Below, in pieces: positions 6,720 through 13,208 of a stretch of 13,208 bases of DNA. How positions within the stretch are numbered: position 1 is the stretch's first letter; the number at the start of each line of letters is the position of its first letter. Made by a program: the position numbers and the translations under genes. Source of the DNA: an uncultured Cytophagaceae bacterium (GTDB lineage: Bacteria > Bacteroidota > Bacteroidia > Cytophagales > Spirosomataceae); NCBI GenBank assembly GCA_903837305.1, contig CAILUB010000184.1, positions 1 to 13,208 on the forward strand, given 5' to 3'. The notes beneath the pieces are model-generated. The model was not told the origin of the DNA. It did no database searches and saw nothing but the letters and a program-made list of their open reading frames with translations.

Positions 6720-7313
6720 TTATAGCTGTTTTACTAGTTCTTTCACTTGCACAATATCCTTGAATCCAGGACGTATTTCGAGTTTACTATTAAAATCCAA
6801 AGCATATAAGCCCGAAAAATCCTTCACCTTTTCCACATCCCCAGCCCGCAATCCACCGGCTAAAATATAAGGGATATCCAATTTATAATGTGTTAATAAT
6901 GACCAATCAAAATGTTCTCCCGTTCCACCTACCTGAGCCCCTTTCTTCGTATCAAACAAATAGAAATCAGGCTTGTCTGTCAGATCGAGATCCTTCACTG
7001 AGCCCACGCTAATCGCCTTGATGACCTGTAATCCGGCCGCTTGCAAGGCATTTATTTCTGTTTGGCCCTCTTCTCCGTGCAATTGCACGACCGAGAAACC
7101 GGCTTTATTCGATAAGGCGATAATGTTGTCAGTCGTTTCATTAACAAAAACGCCAACCGCCTTCGTTTTGGCTGGTAAAGCCGGGATGACAAAGTCTTGT
7201 CCTACGTAGCGTGGCGATTTAGGTGCCCAAATAAAGCCCATGAAGTCTGGCCCTAAAGCCGCCACTTCTTGGATATTTTCTGGTTCCCGCATGCCACATA
7301 CTTTCCACTTCAT
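6720..7313 (-). CDS. trpF: Phosphoribosylanthranilate isomerase
   Basis: Carries out the Amadori rearrangement of phosphoribosylanthranilate to CdRP. This is a stand-alone 197-residue TIM barrel, not fused to TrpC as in Escherichia coli. The general base Cys6 (KVCGM) and general acid Asp121 (LFDTKKG) are present, as are VQLHGEE, the phosphate-binding GGTG (129-132) and AGGL (152-155). The C-terminal motif reads ALDFNSKLEIRPGFKD, where many TrpF proteins have a DVNSGVE-type string; this still keeps the PGxKD end. Gaps to trpC and trpB are 2 nt each. Confidence 0.96.
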   Translation of the reverse strand: MKWKVCGMREPENIQEVAALGPDFMGFIWAPKSPRYVGQDFVIPALPAKTKAVGVFVNETTDNIIALSNKAGFSVVQLHGEEGQTEINALQAAGLQVIKAISVGSVKDLDLTDKPDFYLFDTKKGAQVGGTGEHFDWSLLTHYKLDIPYILAGGLRAGDVEKVKDFSGLYALDFNSKLEIRPGFKDIVQVKELVKQL

Positions 7314-7315
7314 AC

Positions 7316-8098
7316 CTAGTTAATAAAATCGCTTAAGGCTTTTCCTGGGTTATCGGTCTTCATAAAGCTTTCGCCTATCAAGAAGCCGCGGTAACCGTAG
7401 GTTTTTAATTCTGTTATGATCTCCGGACCCGAAATGCAACTCTCAGAAACCTTGACGAATTGGGATGGTATTTTTGATGCCAAAACTTTGGACGCCTCCA
7501 CATTTTGCTCCGAGAAATTCTTCAAATTCCGGTTATTCACTCCCACCACGGAAATATAATCTCCTAGCGAACGATCCAATTCTTCTTGATCGTGCACCTC
7601 GAGTAAGGTTTCCATACCTAATGAACGCGCTAGGGTTCCTAATGTTTTGATTTCAGCTGGACTTAAAGCCGCCGCAATCAAGAGCACTACGTCAGCGCCC
7701 ATGGACTTTGCTTCGATGATTTGGTATTCATCGATCATAAAGTCTTTGCGCAAAATAGGCGTATTCGGGTTCGTGCGACGTGCTAAATCAAAATCGGCAT
7801 AAGTTCCTCCAAAATAGGATTCATCCGTCAACACCGATAAACAGGCCGCACCCGCCTCCACATAACCTTTTGTCACCACATCCACACCCATCCGATCATT
7901 GATGATGCCTTTCGATGGGGATTTACGCTTGAATTCAGCAATGACTCCCGTGGAAGCCGGCTGAACTAAAGACATCGACAAAGAATGACATGCCCGCGCG
8001 AAAAAACCCTGTTTTTCGAGCTGAGCAGTCGTGGTGCGTGCTTTACATGCGGCGACTTCCTGTCTTTTGGTGGATATGATTTGGTCTAATATGCTCAT
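7316..8098 (-). CDS. trpC: Indole-3-glycerol phosphate synthase
   Basis: Closes the pyrrole ring of CdRP with loss of CO2 and water. The 260-residue TIM barrel shows the family motifs in order: Glu55 and Lys57 in AEFKRKSPSKG, LTDESYFGG, catalytic Lys118 in ILRKDFMIDEYQI, Glu167 in LLEVH, Asn188 in VGVNNRNL, and SES (218-220). The usual SESGI is SESCI here, a small local difference. The phosphate-binding end is LIGESFM. It follows trpD after a single nucleotide. Confidence 0.96.
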   Translation of the reverse strand: MSILDQIISTKRQEVAACKARTTTAQLEKQGFFARACHSLSMSLVQPASTGVIAEFKRKSPSKGIINDRMGVDVVTKGYVEAGAACLSVLTDESYFGGTYADFDLARRTNPNTPILRKDFMIDEYQIIEAKSMGADVVLLIAAALSPAEIKTLGTLARSLGMETLLEVHDQEELDRSLGDYISVVGVNNRNLKNFSEQNVEASKVLASKIPSQFVKVSESCISGPEIITELKTYGYRGFLIGESFMKTDNPGKALSDFIN

Positions 8099-8099
8099 C

Positions 8100-9089
8100 T
8101 TAATCCATTATAAATTTCTTGAAGGCCTGGAACGCACGACCGCTATCTAAAGATTCTTTCGCTACGGCATAACCTTCGACTAACGTTCCGGCCTTGCCTG
8201 CGACAAATAAACCAGCCCCCGCATTTGCTAATACCGCTTGGGTTTGTGCAGGGGTGCCCTCACGTTGTAATATTTTATACAGCATATCAGCTGAAGCCTC
8301 TACGGTAGACCCGCCGAACAATTCAGACTGTGCCACGACCTCACAGCCGATATCGCTTGGATTGTAGATCGCCGCTCCCGATGGGGTTGTCAAGCGAAAA
8401 GCGGATGTCAACGAGATTTCGTCATAGCCATCTTCCGCATAAACGATGCCGTATTGTTTGCCGGAACCCGCAAAAAATCCTTCGTACAAGGCGAACGCTT
8501 CTGGCGAATAGACGCCAGATATTTGCTTGGTTACTTTGGCAGGATTCAATAAAGGCCCTAATAAATTAAAGAAGGTCTTCATCCCTAATTCCTTGCGGAT
8601 AGGGCCCACGAAGCGCATTGCTGGGTGGAAAAGAGGTGCGTGCAAGAAGCACATCCCCGCTGTTTCCATCTTGCGTTTCAAGATCTTAGGGTCATTCGTA
8701 AATTTCAATCCCAAAAACTCCAAAACCGTCGACGAACCTACCGAAGAAGAAACGCCGTGATTGCCGTGCTTGGCAATTTTTTGGCCGGCACCTACAATGA
8801 TGAAAGAGGACGTCGTGGAAATGTTAAAGGTATCCTTTCCATCTCCACCCGTTCCGCACACATCCATCGCGTCAAACTCCGATAGATCCACCGTAACAGC
8901 TAATTCCATCATCGCGGAAACGAAACCTTTTAGCTCATCCACTTGAATCGGGTTGAACCAATAAGAGGATAAAAAAGCAGCGATTTGACTTGGGTTTATT
9001 TCTCCTTGCCCGATACGCAGCATAATTTCTCTTGCCTCATTCTCCGCTAATGCCTCTCCCGAAACCCGTTTATTTAATATATTCTTCAT
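8100..9089 (-). CDS. trpD: Anthranilate phosphoribosyltransferase
   Basis: Transfers the phosphoribosyl group of PRPP to anthranilate. With the ATG at 9089 the protein has 329 residues and begins MKNILNKRVSGEAL, the normal N-terminal helix. The pyrophosphate-binding CGTGGDG is at 78-84, followed by FNISTTSS, KHGNHGVSSSVGSSTVLE (the equivalent of KHGNRAVSS...), and the anthranilate-site HPAMRFVGPIRKELGMKTFFNLLGPLLNP. A TTG 15 bases further up is also in frame but would overlap trpG by 13 bp and add residues that TrpD proteins lack. The ATG lies 2 nt after the trpG stop. Confidence 0.95.
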   Translation of the reverse strand: MKNILNKRVSGEALAENEAREIMLRIGQGEINPSQIAAFLSSYWFNPIQVDELKGFVSAMMELAVTVDLSEFDAMDVCGTGGDGKDTFNISTTSSFIIVGAGQKIAKHGNHGVSSSVGSSTVLEFLGLKFTNDPKILKRKMETAGMCFLHAPLFHPAMRFVGPIRKELGMKTFFNLLGPLLNPAKVTKQISGVYSPEAFALYEGFFAGSGKQYGIVYAEDGYDEISLTSAFRLTTPSGAAIYNPSDIGCEVVAQSELFGGSTVEASADMLYKILQREGTPAQTQAVLANAGAGLFVAGKAGTLVEGYAVAKESLDSGRAFQAFKKFIMD

Positions 9090-9091
9090 TT

Positions 9092-9655
9092 TTATTTCAT
9101 CCAATTTTTAATCATTTGCAATCCATGCTGCGTTAAAAACGCCTCCGGGTGGAATTGCACCCCGCGCACATCGTATTTCGAATGCGCCTCCGCTAACACA
9201 AAACCTTTGTCATCTTGCGCCGTGATCTTTAGCTCACTTGGCATCGTCGAAGGAACTACCGTCCACGAGTGGTAACGGCAAACTTCGAAACGGGATGGAA
9301 TATCTAAGAACAAGCGTTCTGTCGGATCCGTCACCACACATTCCGTGGTAACGCCGTGTAATACCTCACCCATATTGCTCAGTTGAGAGCCAAAAGCCTC
9401 CGCAATTGCTTGGTGTCCTAGGCAGACGCCTAGAATTTTTTTGGTCGACTTATATTCCTTCAATAAATCCATCATAATCCCTGCCTCCGACGGAATCCCT
9501 GGACCCGGCGACAACAAGATTTGATCGTATTTACCCACTTCCTCTAGGGAAATTTTATCATTGCGAAATACGTCCACCTCTGCGCCTAATTCCTTCAATA
9601 GGTAGACCAAATTGTACACAAAGGAATCGTAATTATCTATCACTAAAACTTTCAT
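9092..9655 (-). CDS. trpG: Anthranilate synthase glutaminase subunit
   Basis: Class I glutamine amidotransferase of 187 residues that feeds ammonia to TrpE. The catalytic triad is Cys78 (GVCLGHQ), His169 and Glu171 (VQFHPEA). The oxyanion region LLSPGPGIPSEAG and the RYHS segment (127-130) also fit. It is not fused to TrpD or TrpE. In some bacteria one TrpG/PabA also serves p-aminobenzoate synthesis; its position inside the trp operon favours tryptophan as its main role, without excluding both. The gap after trpE is 4 nt. Confidence 0.95.
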   Translation of the reverse strand: MKVLVIDNYDSFVYNLVYLLKELGAEVDVFRNDKISLEEVGKYDQILLSPGPGIPSEAGIMMDLLKEYKSTKKILGVCLGHQAIAEAFGSQLSNMGEVLHGVTTECVVTDPTERLFLDIPSRFEVCRYHSWTVVPSTMPSELKITAQDDKGFVLAEAHSKYDVRGVQFHPEAFLTQHGLQMIKNWMK

Positions 9656-9659
9656 ATCC

Positions 9660-11069
9660 TTAGGCTAAATTTTCTGCTACCTCTAATGCTCTGCGCAAGG
9701 CGGCTAGTTTATTGTGAATTTCCTGCATCTCACTTTCCACCACGGATTTCGCGACTACGCCCATTCCAGCTTGGAAAAATAAGGTATCTCCTTTACTCAA
9801 AAACGTACGGATCGCGATGGCGTGATTGAAATTGCCTTCGAAATCCATAAATCCGATCGCCCCGCCATAGATAGCCCGATTCGTAGGCTCCAAACGGTTA
9901 ATTATCGTCATCGCATTGTGCTTCGGCGCGCCACTTAATGTGCCGGCCGGAAATGTATCCGCCACCATTTGTAATGGATTCACGCCCTTTTGCAAGTGAC
10001 CTGTTACTTTGGAAACCAAGTGAATCACGTGCGAGAAGAATTGAACCTCCTTGAACGTCTCCACTTTCACATTATCCGCCGAACGACTTAAATCGTTTCG
10101 AGCTAAATCCACTAACATCACGTGTTCTGCCGATTCTTTTGGATCCGCGATCAAAGCCTGGGCTAATTCCGCATCACGGGCATCATCGCCTGAACGTCTA
10201 AATGTTCCTGCAATCGGATGAATCTCTGCGACTGAACCCTCAATTTTAATCTGCTTCTCTGGAGAGGCTCCAAAAATCCGGTATTCCTCATAATCAAAAT
10301 AGAACAAATAGGGCGATGGATTCACCGAGCGAAGGGCACGATAGACTTGAAAATCATCGCCTTGGAACTTTTGCGCAAAACGTCTAGAGGGAACGATTTG
10401 AAATACATCCCCGCGCAAACAATGTTTGATACAGGTATTGACGATTTCACGTGTTTGGTCTTCCGTTAAATTACTCACCTCTTCCCCTTGACGAGCGAAA
10501 GAAGCAGTCGCATAATGCGGCATGTCTAATAAGTAAGTAATGGTGTCAAAGGAAGGCTCAGAACCATCGTAGCTGTGCGCGTAGAGGCTCATTTGGTTGT
10601 TAAAATGATTCACCGCCACCACGTAACGGTACACATAATACCGAATAGACGGGATTTCTGATTCAGGGTTTTTAGCCTGAATATCGATATCCTCGAAATA
10701 GGTCACCGCATCATAGGAGATATGGCCAAAAAGTCCATTCGCCATCGGCGAATCTCCCTTTTCCTTCTTAAAATCAAAGCGATCCGCAAAGCTCTTCAAC
10801 GCCGCTACGGCATCATGACGATTCGCTAAGGTGAAGTTCTCCTGCGTTCCGTCTGGAAAAGTTTGCGTGACTTTCGAATCTGTTAATTCGAAACGAGCAA
10901 TTGGATCAAAGGCAATGTGCGAAAAGCCGTGCTCCTTGCCGTGGTAATCTGCCGATTCTAGAATGACAGAATTTTTATAGTTTTTGCGAATCTTCAAAAA
11001 GATTCCGATTGGCGTCAGTGTATCTGCCAAAAGTGTTTTCCGTGAAGTTCGTATAGTTATGCTAGACAT
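9660..11069 (-). CDS. trpE: Anthranilate synthase component I
   Basis: Converts chorismate and ammonia to anthranilate, the committed step. The 469-residue chorismate-binding enzyme has HPIAGT (284-289), ESAEH (312-316), LVDLARNDLSR, FPAGTLSGAPK (373-383), YGGAIGF and AGMGVVAKS (434-442). The allosteric tryptophan pocket is intact: ILES (36-39) corresponds to the LLES motif and NPSPYLFYF (250-258) to the PSPYMF segment, so feedback inhibition by tryptophan is expected. These Trp-site residues also argue for TrpE over PabB, as does the position. The ATG is 21 nt downstream of the attenuator U-run. First structural gene of the operon. Confidence 0.97.
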   Translation of the reverse strand: MSSITIRTSRKTLLADTLTPIGIFLKIRKNYKNSVILESADYHGKEHGFSHIAFDPIARFELTDSKVTQTFPDGTQENFTLANRHDAVAALKSFADRFDFKKEKGDSPMANGLFGHISYDAVTYFEDIDIQAKNPESEIPSIRYYVYRYVVAVNHFNNQMSLYAHSYDGSEPSFDTITYLLDMPHYATASFARQGEEVSNLTEDQTREIVNTCIKHCLRGDVFQIVPSRRFAQKFQGDDFQVYRALRSVNPSPYLFYFDYEEYRIFGASPEKQIKIEGSVAEIHPIAGTFRRSGDDARDAELAQALIADPKESAEHVMLVDLARNDLSRSADNVKVETFKEVQFFSHVIHLVSKVTGHLQKGVNPLQMVADTFPAGTLSGAPKHNAMTIINRLEPTNRAIYGGAIGFMDFEGNFNHAIAIRTFLSKGDTLFFQAGMGVVAKSVVESEMQEIHNKLAALRRALEVAENLA

Positions 11070-11090
11070 GTTTCAAAGGGCAAAATTAAT

Positions 11091-11123
11091 AAAAAAAGGC
11101 TTACTGTTGAACAGCAAGCCTTT
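11091..11123 (-). terminator. trp attenuator terminator hairpin
   Basis: On the minus strand AAAGGCTTGCTGT (11123-11111) pairs with ACAGTAAGCCTTT (11107-11095) around loop TCA: 13 bp with one G-U pair. The arm runs into seven T residues (11097-11091). It lies between the leader peptide and trpE, so it can only reduce expression of the operon: it is an attenuator, not the end of a gene. Confidence 0.93.
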
Positions 11124-11185
11124 AGTAAACATATCATGTACACACAGCGAAACTGTTCAGGGATTGTTATCCTTGCCACCAGTTT
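11095..11185 (-). promoter_or_regulatory. trp attenuator: alternative pairings 1:2 and 2:3
   Basis: Segment 1 AAACTG (11185-11180, overlapping the first Trp codon) can pair with segment 2 CAGTTT (11155-11150). Segment 2 in the form TGAACAG (11159-11153) can instead pair with segment 3 CTGTTCA (11114-11108), which is part of the terminator's left arm and its loop. Pairing 2:3 breaks the terminator. A ribosome stalled on the Trp codons (11181-11176) covers segment 1 and leaves segment 2 free, 17 nt away; a ribosome that reaches the stop codon (11169-11167) covers part of segment 2, so the terminator forms. A small GGAT/ATCC hairpin (11172-11161) lies inside the 1:2 loop. Pairings were found by eye, without energy calculation. 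Confidence 0.8.
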
Positions 11186-11208
11186 TTGTTGTATGTTGCT
11201 TTTGTCAT
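11167..11208 (-). CDS. trpL: trp leader peptide MTKATYNKNWWQG
   Basis: A 13-codon frame starting about 10-13 nt after the predicted transcription start, ending in TAA. Codons 10 and 11 are adjacent TGG (Trp-Trp). Two consecutive Trp codons in a 13-codon frame, directly ahead of an antiterminator/terminator pair and of trpE, are the hallmark of a ribosome-mediated attenuator. The peptide itself probably has no function; its translation rate reports charged tRNA-Trp. Too short for normal gene callers. Confidence 0.88.
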   Translation of the reverse strand: MTKATYNKNWWQG

Positions 11209-11225
11209 TGTGTTGTTATTTGATA

Positions 11226-11255
11226 CAAATGTAGAGCGAAATCTGTAAAATCAAA
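11226..11255 (-). promoter_or_regulatory. trp operon promoter
   Basis: Minus-strand TTTG (11255-11252) and TACATTTG (11233-11226) are 18 nt apart, a full match to the Bacteroidota -33/-7 pattern. The -33 box begins 3 nt after the stop codon of the VOC gene. Transcription would start near 11219, giving a leader of about 150 nt ahead of trpE. Confidence 0.8.
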
Positions 11256-11258
11256 ATT

Positions 11259-11642
11259 TTAACCGATCAAATCCCACAAATTTCCGTATAAATCGGCGAA
11301 TACGAGCACTTTACCATATTCTTCCTCGCTCGGACCGCGGACAATCGTAATGCCCTGAGCGATCAAATTCGCATGATCCCTTTCAAAATCATCCGTATGC
11401 AAAAACAGAAATACGCGTCCTCCGGTCTGATTTCCTACTCTCGATTTTTGTTCGTCCGTCGCCGCTTTTGCTAAAAGTAATTGACAAGAACCCTCTCCAG
11501 ACGGCTGCACCAAAACCCAACGCTTCACATCACTCAAAACCGTATCTTCCACTAAAGTGAAACCCAATTTTTCCGTGTACCAAGCGATGGCTTCGTCGTA
11601 ATCGGCTACCACAAGGGCGAGGTGCATGAGGCGGTGGTTCAT
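11259..11642 (-). CDS. VOC (glyoxalase/bleomycin-resistance fold) family protein
   Basis: A 127-residue single-domain protein of the vicinal oxygen chelate superfamily, with two beta-alpha-beta-beta-beta halves. The first half starts MHLALVVADYDEAIAWYTEKLGFTLVED, the classic VOC opening with His7 on strand 1; the second runs VFLFLHTDDFERDHANLIAQGITIVRG to FADLYGNLWDLI, the DP-GN-xE closing motif in altered form (Asp instead of Glu at the last metal position). No signal peptide. The family includes lyases, dioxygenases and resistance proteins, and this sequence does not show which. It sits between purB and trp, with a 7-bp repeat array immediately upstream of its start codon and no recognisable promoter, so it may be read from purB. 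Confidence 0.85.
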   Translation of the reverse strand: MNHRLMHLALVVADYDEAIAWYTEKLGFTLVEDTVLSDVKRWVLVQPSGEGSCQLLLAKAATDEQKSRVGNQTGGRVFLFLHTDDFERDHANLIAQGITIVRGPSEEEYGKVLVFADLYGNLWDLIG

Positions 11643-11643
11643 A

Positions 11644-11699
11644 ACAGTGGGCAGTTTTCAGTGGACAGTGGGCAGTCGGCAGTGGGCAGTGGGCAGTAG
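11644..11699 (-). repeat. Heptamer tandem array, CCACTGC family
   Basis: Eight head-to-tail 7-bp units. On the plus strand they read acagtgg, gcagttt, tcagtgg, acagtgg, gcagtcg, gcagtgg, gcagtgg, gcagtag; the core cagt is kept in all. The array ends one base before the start codon of the VOC gene. Confidence 0.95.
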
Positions 11700-11712
11700 T
11701 CCGAAGGGGAAC

Positions 11713-11782
11713 ATTCACCACTTACCATTCACCATCTCTACTCTCTACTCTATTATCTCTAATCTTATCAGTATCTAGTATC
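11713..11782 (-). repeat. Second heptamer array with changing unit families
   Basis: Ten further units in unbroken 7-bp register (plus strand): attcacc, acttacc, attcacc, then atctcta, ctctcta, ctctatt, atctcta, atcttat, then cagtatc, tagtatc. Three sequence families follow each other in one period. A 13-bp non-repeat piece (11700-11712) separates it from the first array; only 12 bp lie between it and the purB stop. No promoter or terminator hairpin is visible in this spacer. Confidence 0.8.
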
Positions 11783-11794
11783 AGGGGTTGCGGC

Positions 11795-13150
11795 TTAGTT
11801 TTCGTCGCGGCCTACGAAGTTAAATGGTGAGATTAATTTCAATTCTGCCTTGATCGCATCCGAAACGGCTAAGCCATCAATGAATGAATGGAAAACAGCT
11901 TGATCAATCTTTCCGTGGTGGCGCGTCAAATCTTTCAATGCCTCATACGGTTTAGGGAATGCTTCACGACGCAATACCGTTTGGATTGCCTCCGCGATGA
12001 CCACCCAGTTATCTTCTAAATCCTGTTGGATTTTGCTATTGTTCAATTCTAATTTACCCAAACCGCGTTGCAAGGAATTCAAAGAGATCACGACGTGCGC
12101 CAAAGGCGTTCCCACGTTACGCAATACCGTCGAATCCGTTAAATCACGCTGCAAGCGGGAGATTGGAAGCTTTGCTGACAAGAATTCAAAGAAAGCATTC
12201 GCCATAGCTAAATTACCTTCTGCATTTTCAAAATCAATCGGATTTACCTTATGAGGCATCGCAGAAGACCCAATTTCTCCTGCTTTGATCTTTTGCTTGA
12301 AATACCCCATCGAGATGTATTGCCAAATATCTCTCGACAAGTCAATCAAAATGGTATCTAAACGCTTCAAGCCATCGAAATAGGCTGCTAAATTATCGTA
12401 ATGTTCGATTTGGGTCGTGTATTGGCTACGCTTGATCCCTAAATCTGCGTGCAATTTCGCCGCAAATTGTGGCCAATTAATTTCTGGGAATGAAACCTGA
12501 TGCGCATTGAAATTACCCGTTGCTCCACCAAATTTACCCGTAAAGGGTACCTGCGCTAACAGGTCTAATTGACGATTCAAACGCTCGGCAAAAACCTTGA
12601 TTTCTTTACCTAAACGTGTAGGTGAAGCCGGTTGTCCGTGTGTGTGCGCTAACAAAGGAATCTCTTTCCACTCGGTTGCATATGCTTCTAAAGTCGCCCC
12701 CACTGCTTGGTAAGCTGGTAAAATCACCTCGCGATGAGCTTCAGCAATCGATAATGGAATCGCTGTATTGTTAATATCTTGTGACGTTAGGCCAAAGTGA
12801 ATGAACTCCACAAAGGGGCTCATATCGCCAGGCAGGGCTAACATCCGGTCTTTGATAAAATATTCTACCGCCTTCACGTCATGGTTTGTTACCTTCTCCG
12901 TATCCTTAATCCAGGTCGCATCCGCCTCTGTGAAATTCGAGTACATGGAGCGCAATGCCGCATAATGCTCCTTAGGGAAACCTTTTAAAGGGGCCAAAGG
13001 AATTTCGCACAGTGCAATAAAGTATTCGATTTCAACGCGCACCCGGTATTGGATCAAACCAAATTCAGAAAAATAAGGAGCGAGTGCGGCGGTTTGTTTG
13101 CGGTAACGACCATCAACCGGAGATATGGCAGTCAGTAAATTTAATTCCAT
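11795..13150 (-). CDS. purB: Adenylosuccinate lyase
   Basis: Acts twice in purine synthesis: it splits SAICAR to AICAR plus fumarate and adenylosuccinate to AMP plus fumarate. The 451-residue protein is of the longer, Escherichia coli-like type. Landmarks are ISPVDGRY (9-16), TSQDINNT (122-129), AHTHGQPASPT with catalytic His171, and the fumarase/aspartase signature GSSAMPHKVNP (294-304) with catalytic Ser295; both residue numbers coincide with the E. coli enzyme. The substrate-binding KFGGATGNFNAH is also present. No fusion or truncation. The ATG at 13150 follows a promoter by a short leader. No terminator is seen between it and the VOC gene. Confidence 0.97.
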   Translation of the reverse strand: MELNLLTAISPVDGRYRKQTAALAPYFSEFGLIQYRVRVEIEYFIALCEIPLAPLKGFPKEHYAALRSMYSNFTEADATWIKDTEKVTNHDVKAVEYFIKDRMLALPGDMSPFVEFIHFGLTSQDINNTAIPLSIAEAHREVILPAYQAVGATLEAYATEWKEIPLLAHTHGQPASPTRLGKEIKVFAERLNRQLDLLAQVPFTGKFGGATGNFNAHQVSFPEINWPQFAAKLHADLGIKRSQYTTQIEHYDNLAAYFDGLKRLDTILIDLSRDIWQYISMGYFKQKIKAGEIGSSAMPHKVNPIDFENAEGNLAMANAFFEFLSAKLPISRLQRDLTDSTVLRNVGTPLAHVVISLNSLQRGLGKLELNNSKIQQDLEDNWVVIAEAIQTVLRREAFPKPYEALKDLTRHHGKIDQAVFHSFIDGLAVSDAIKAELKLISPFNFVGRDEN

Positions 13151-13167
13151 GCTATCTTATCAAAGCA

Positions 13168-13175
13168 CAAAGGTA
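13168..13175 (-). promoter_or_regulatory. Candidate -7 element for purB
   Basis: Minus-strand TACCTTTG matches TAnnTTTG and lies 17 nt before the purB start codon, so transcription would begin about 10 nt before the ATG. The expected -33 position has no clear TTTG; a TTG at 13205-13203 is too far away. The rest of the window edge is A/T-rich. Confidence 0.55.
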
Positions 13176-13208
13176 CAACAATTTAAAAATTATCCGTAAT
13201 TTCAAGCA

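Noticed and set aside
8100..9104. Longer trpD from the TTG at 9104
   Set aside because: It overlaps trpG by 13 bp and adds five residues missing from TrpD proteins; the ATG at 9089 fits the 1-4 nt spacing of the operon.
10984..11223. 79-residue plus-strand frame over the trp leader
   Set aside because: It reads antisense through the attenuator and the start of trpE, and its composition is explained by those elements.
11640..11699. Translational phase variation of the VOC gene by the heptamers
   Set aside because: The VOC frame is closed upstream by TGA at 11660-11658 inside the third unit, five codons before the ATG, so unit changes farther upstream cannot extend the protein.
11530..11721. 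63-residue frame on the minus strand with repeated TAHCPLP-like peptide
   Set aside because: It starts with GTG, its repeats are the translation of the 7-bp DNA array (three units give seven codons without stops), and its end overlaps the VOC gene out of frame.
11644..11782. CRISPR-like array
   Set aside because: Units are 7 bp, directly adjacent and without spacers, and no cas gene is in the window.

Overview
This window is a chromosomal housekeeping region of a Bacteroidota bacterium, probably a Cytophagales-type lineage, though the genus cannot be read from the sequence. Three things point there: the gene order trpE-G-D-C-F-B-A; upstream elements that fit the Bacteroidota -7 consensus TAnnTTTG in front of five separate transcription units; and A/T-rich start regions without recognisable Shine-Dalgarno sequences. 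No insertion sequence, tRNA, rRNA, CRISPR array or phage gene is visible.

Layout. Plus strand: the last third of elongation factor G (1-752) with an intrinsic terminator, then a MacB/LolD-type ABC ATPase (920-1630). Everything else is on the minus strand. Reading in the direction of transcription from the right end: purB (13150-11795), a spacer built almost entirely of 7-bp repeats, a small VOC-fold protein (11642-11259), the trp promoter and leader, trpE-G-D-C-F-B-A (11069-4749), rplS with its own promoter and terminator (4636-4283), and two translationally coupled, apparently Tat-exported Gfo/Idh/MocA oxidoreductases (4151-1627). The second of these converges on the ABC ATPase gene with a 4-bp overlap.

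The trp genes encode every step from chorismate to tryptophan: anthranilate synthase (TrpE and TrpG), phosphoribosyl transfer (TrpD), isomerisation (TrpF), indole-glycerol-phosphate synthesis (TrpC) and tryptophan synthase (TrpB and TrpA). Gaps between genes are only 1-4 nt. The 5' leader carries a 13-codon peptide with two adjacent Trp codons (MTKATYNKNWWQG), a 13-bp terminator hairpin, and a mutually exclusive antiterminator pairing. This is a complete ribosome-mediated attenuator that gene callers would miss, and it is the strongest regulatory finding here.

Other points worth a look: a mosaic of 18 heptamers from several unrelated sequence families between purB and the VOC gene; a perfect in-frame duplication of the last 15 bp of rplS, stop codon included; absence of a terminator between trpA and rplS; and the paired exported oxidoreductases. 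I did not find a clearly new defence or mobile system.
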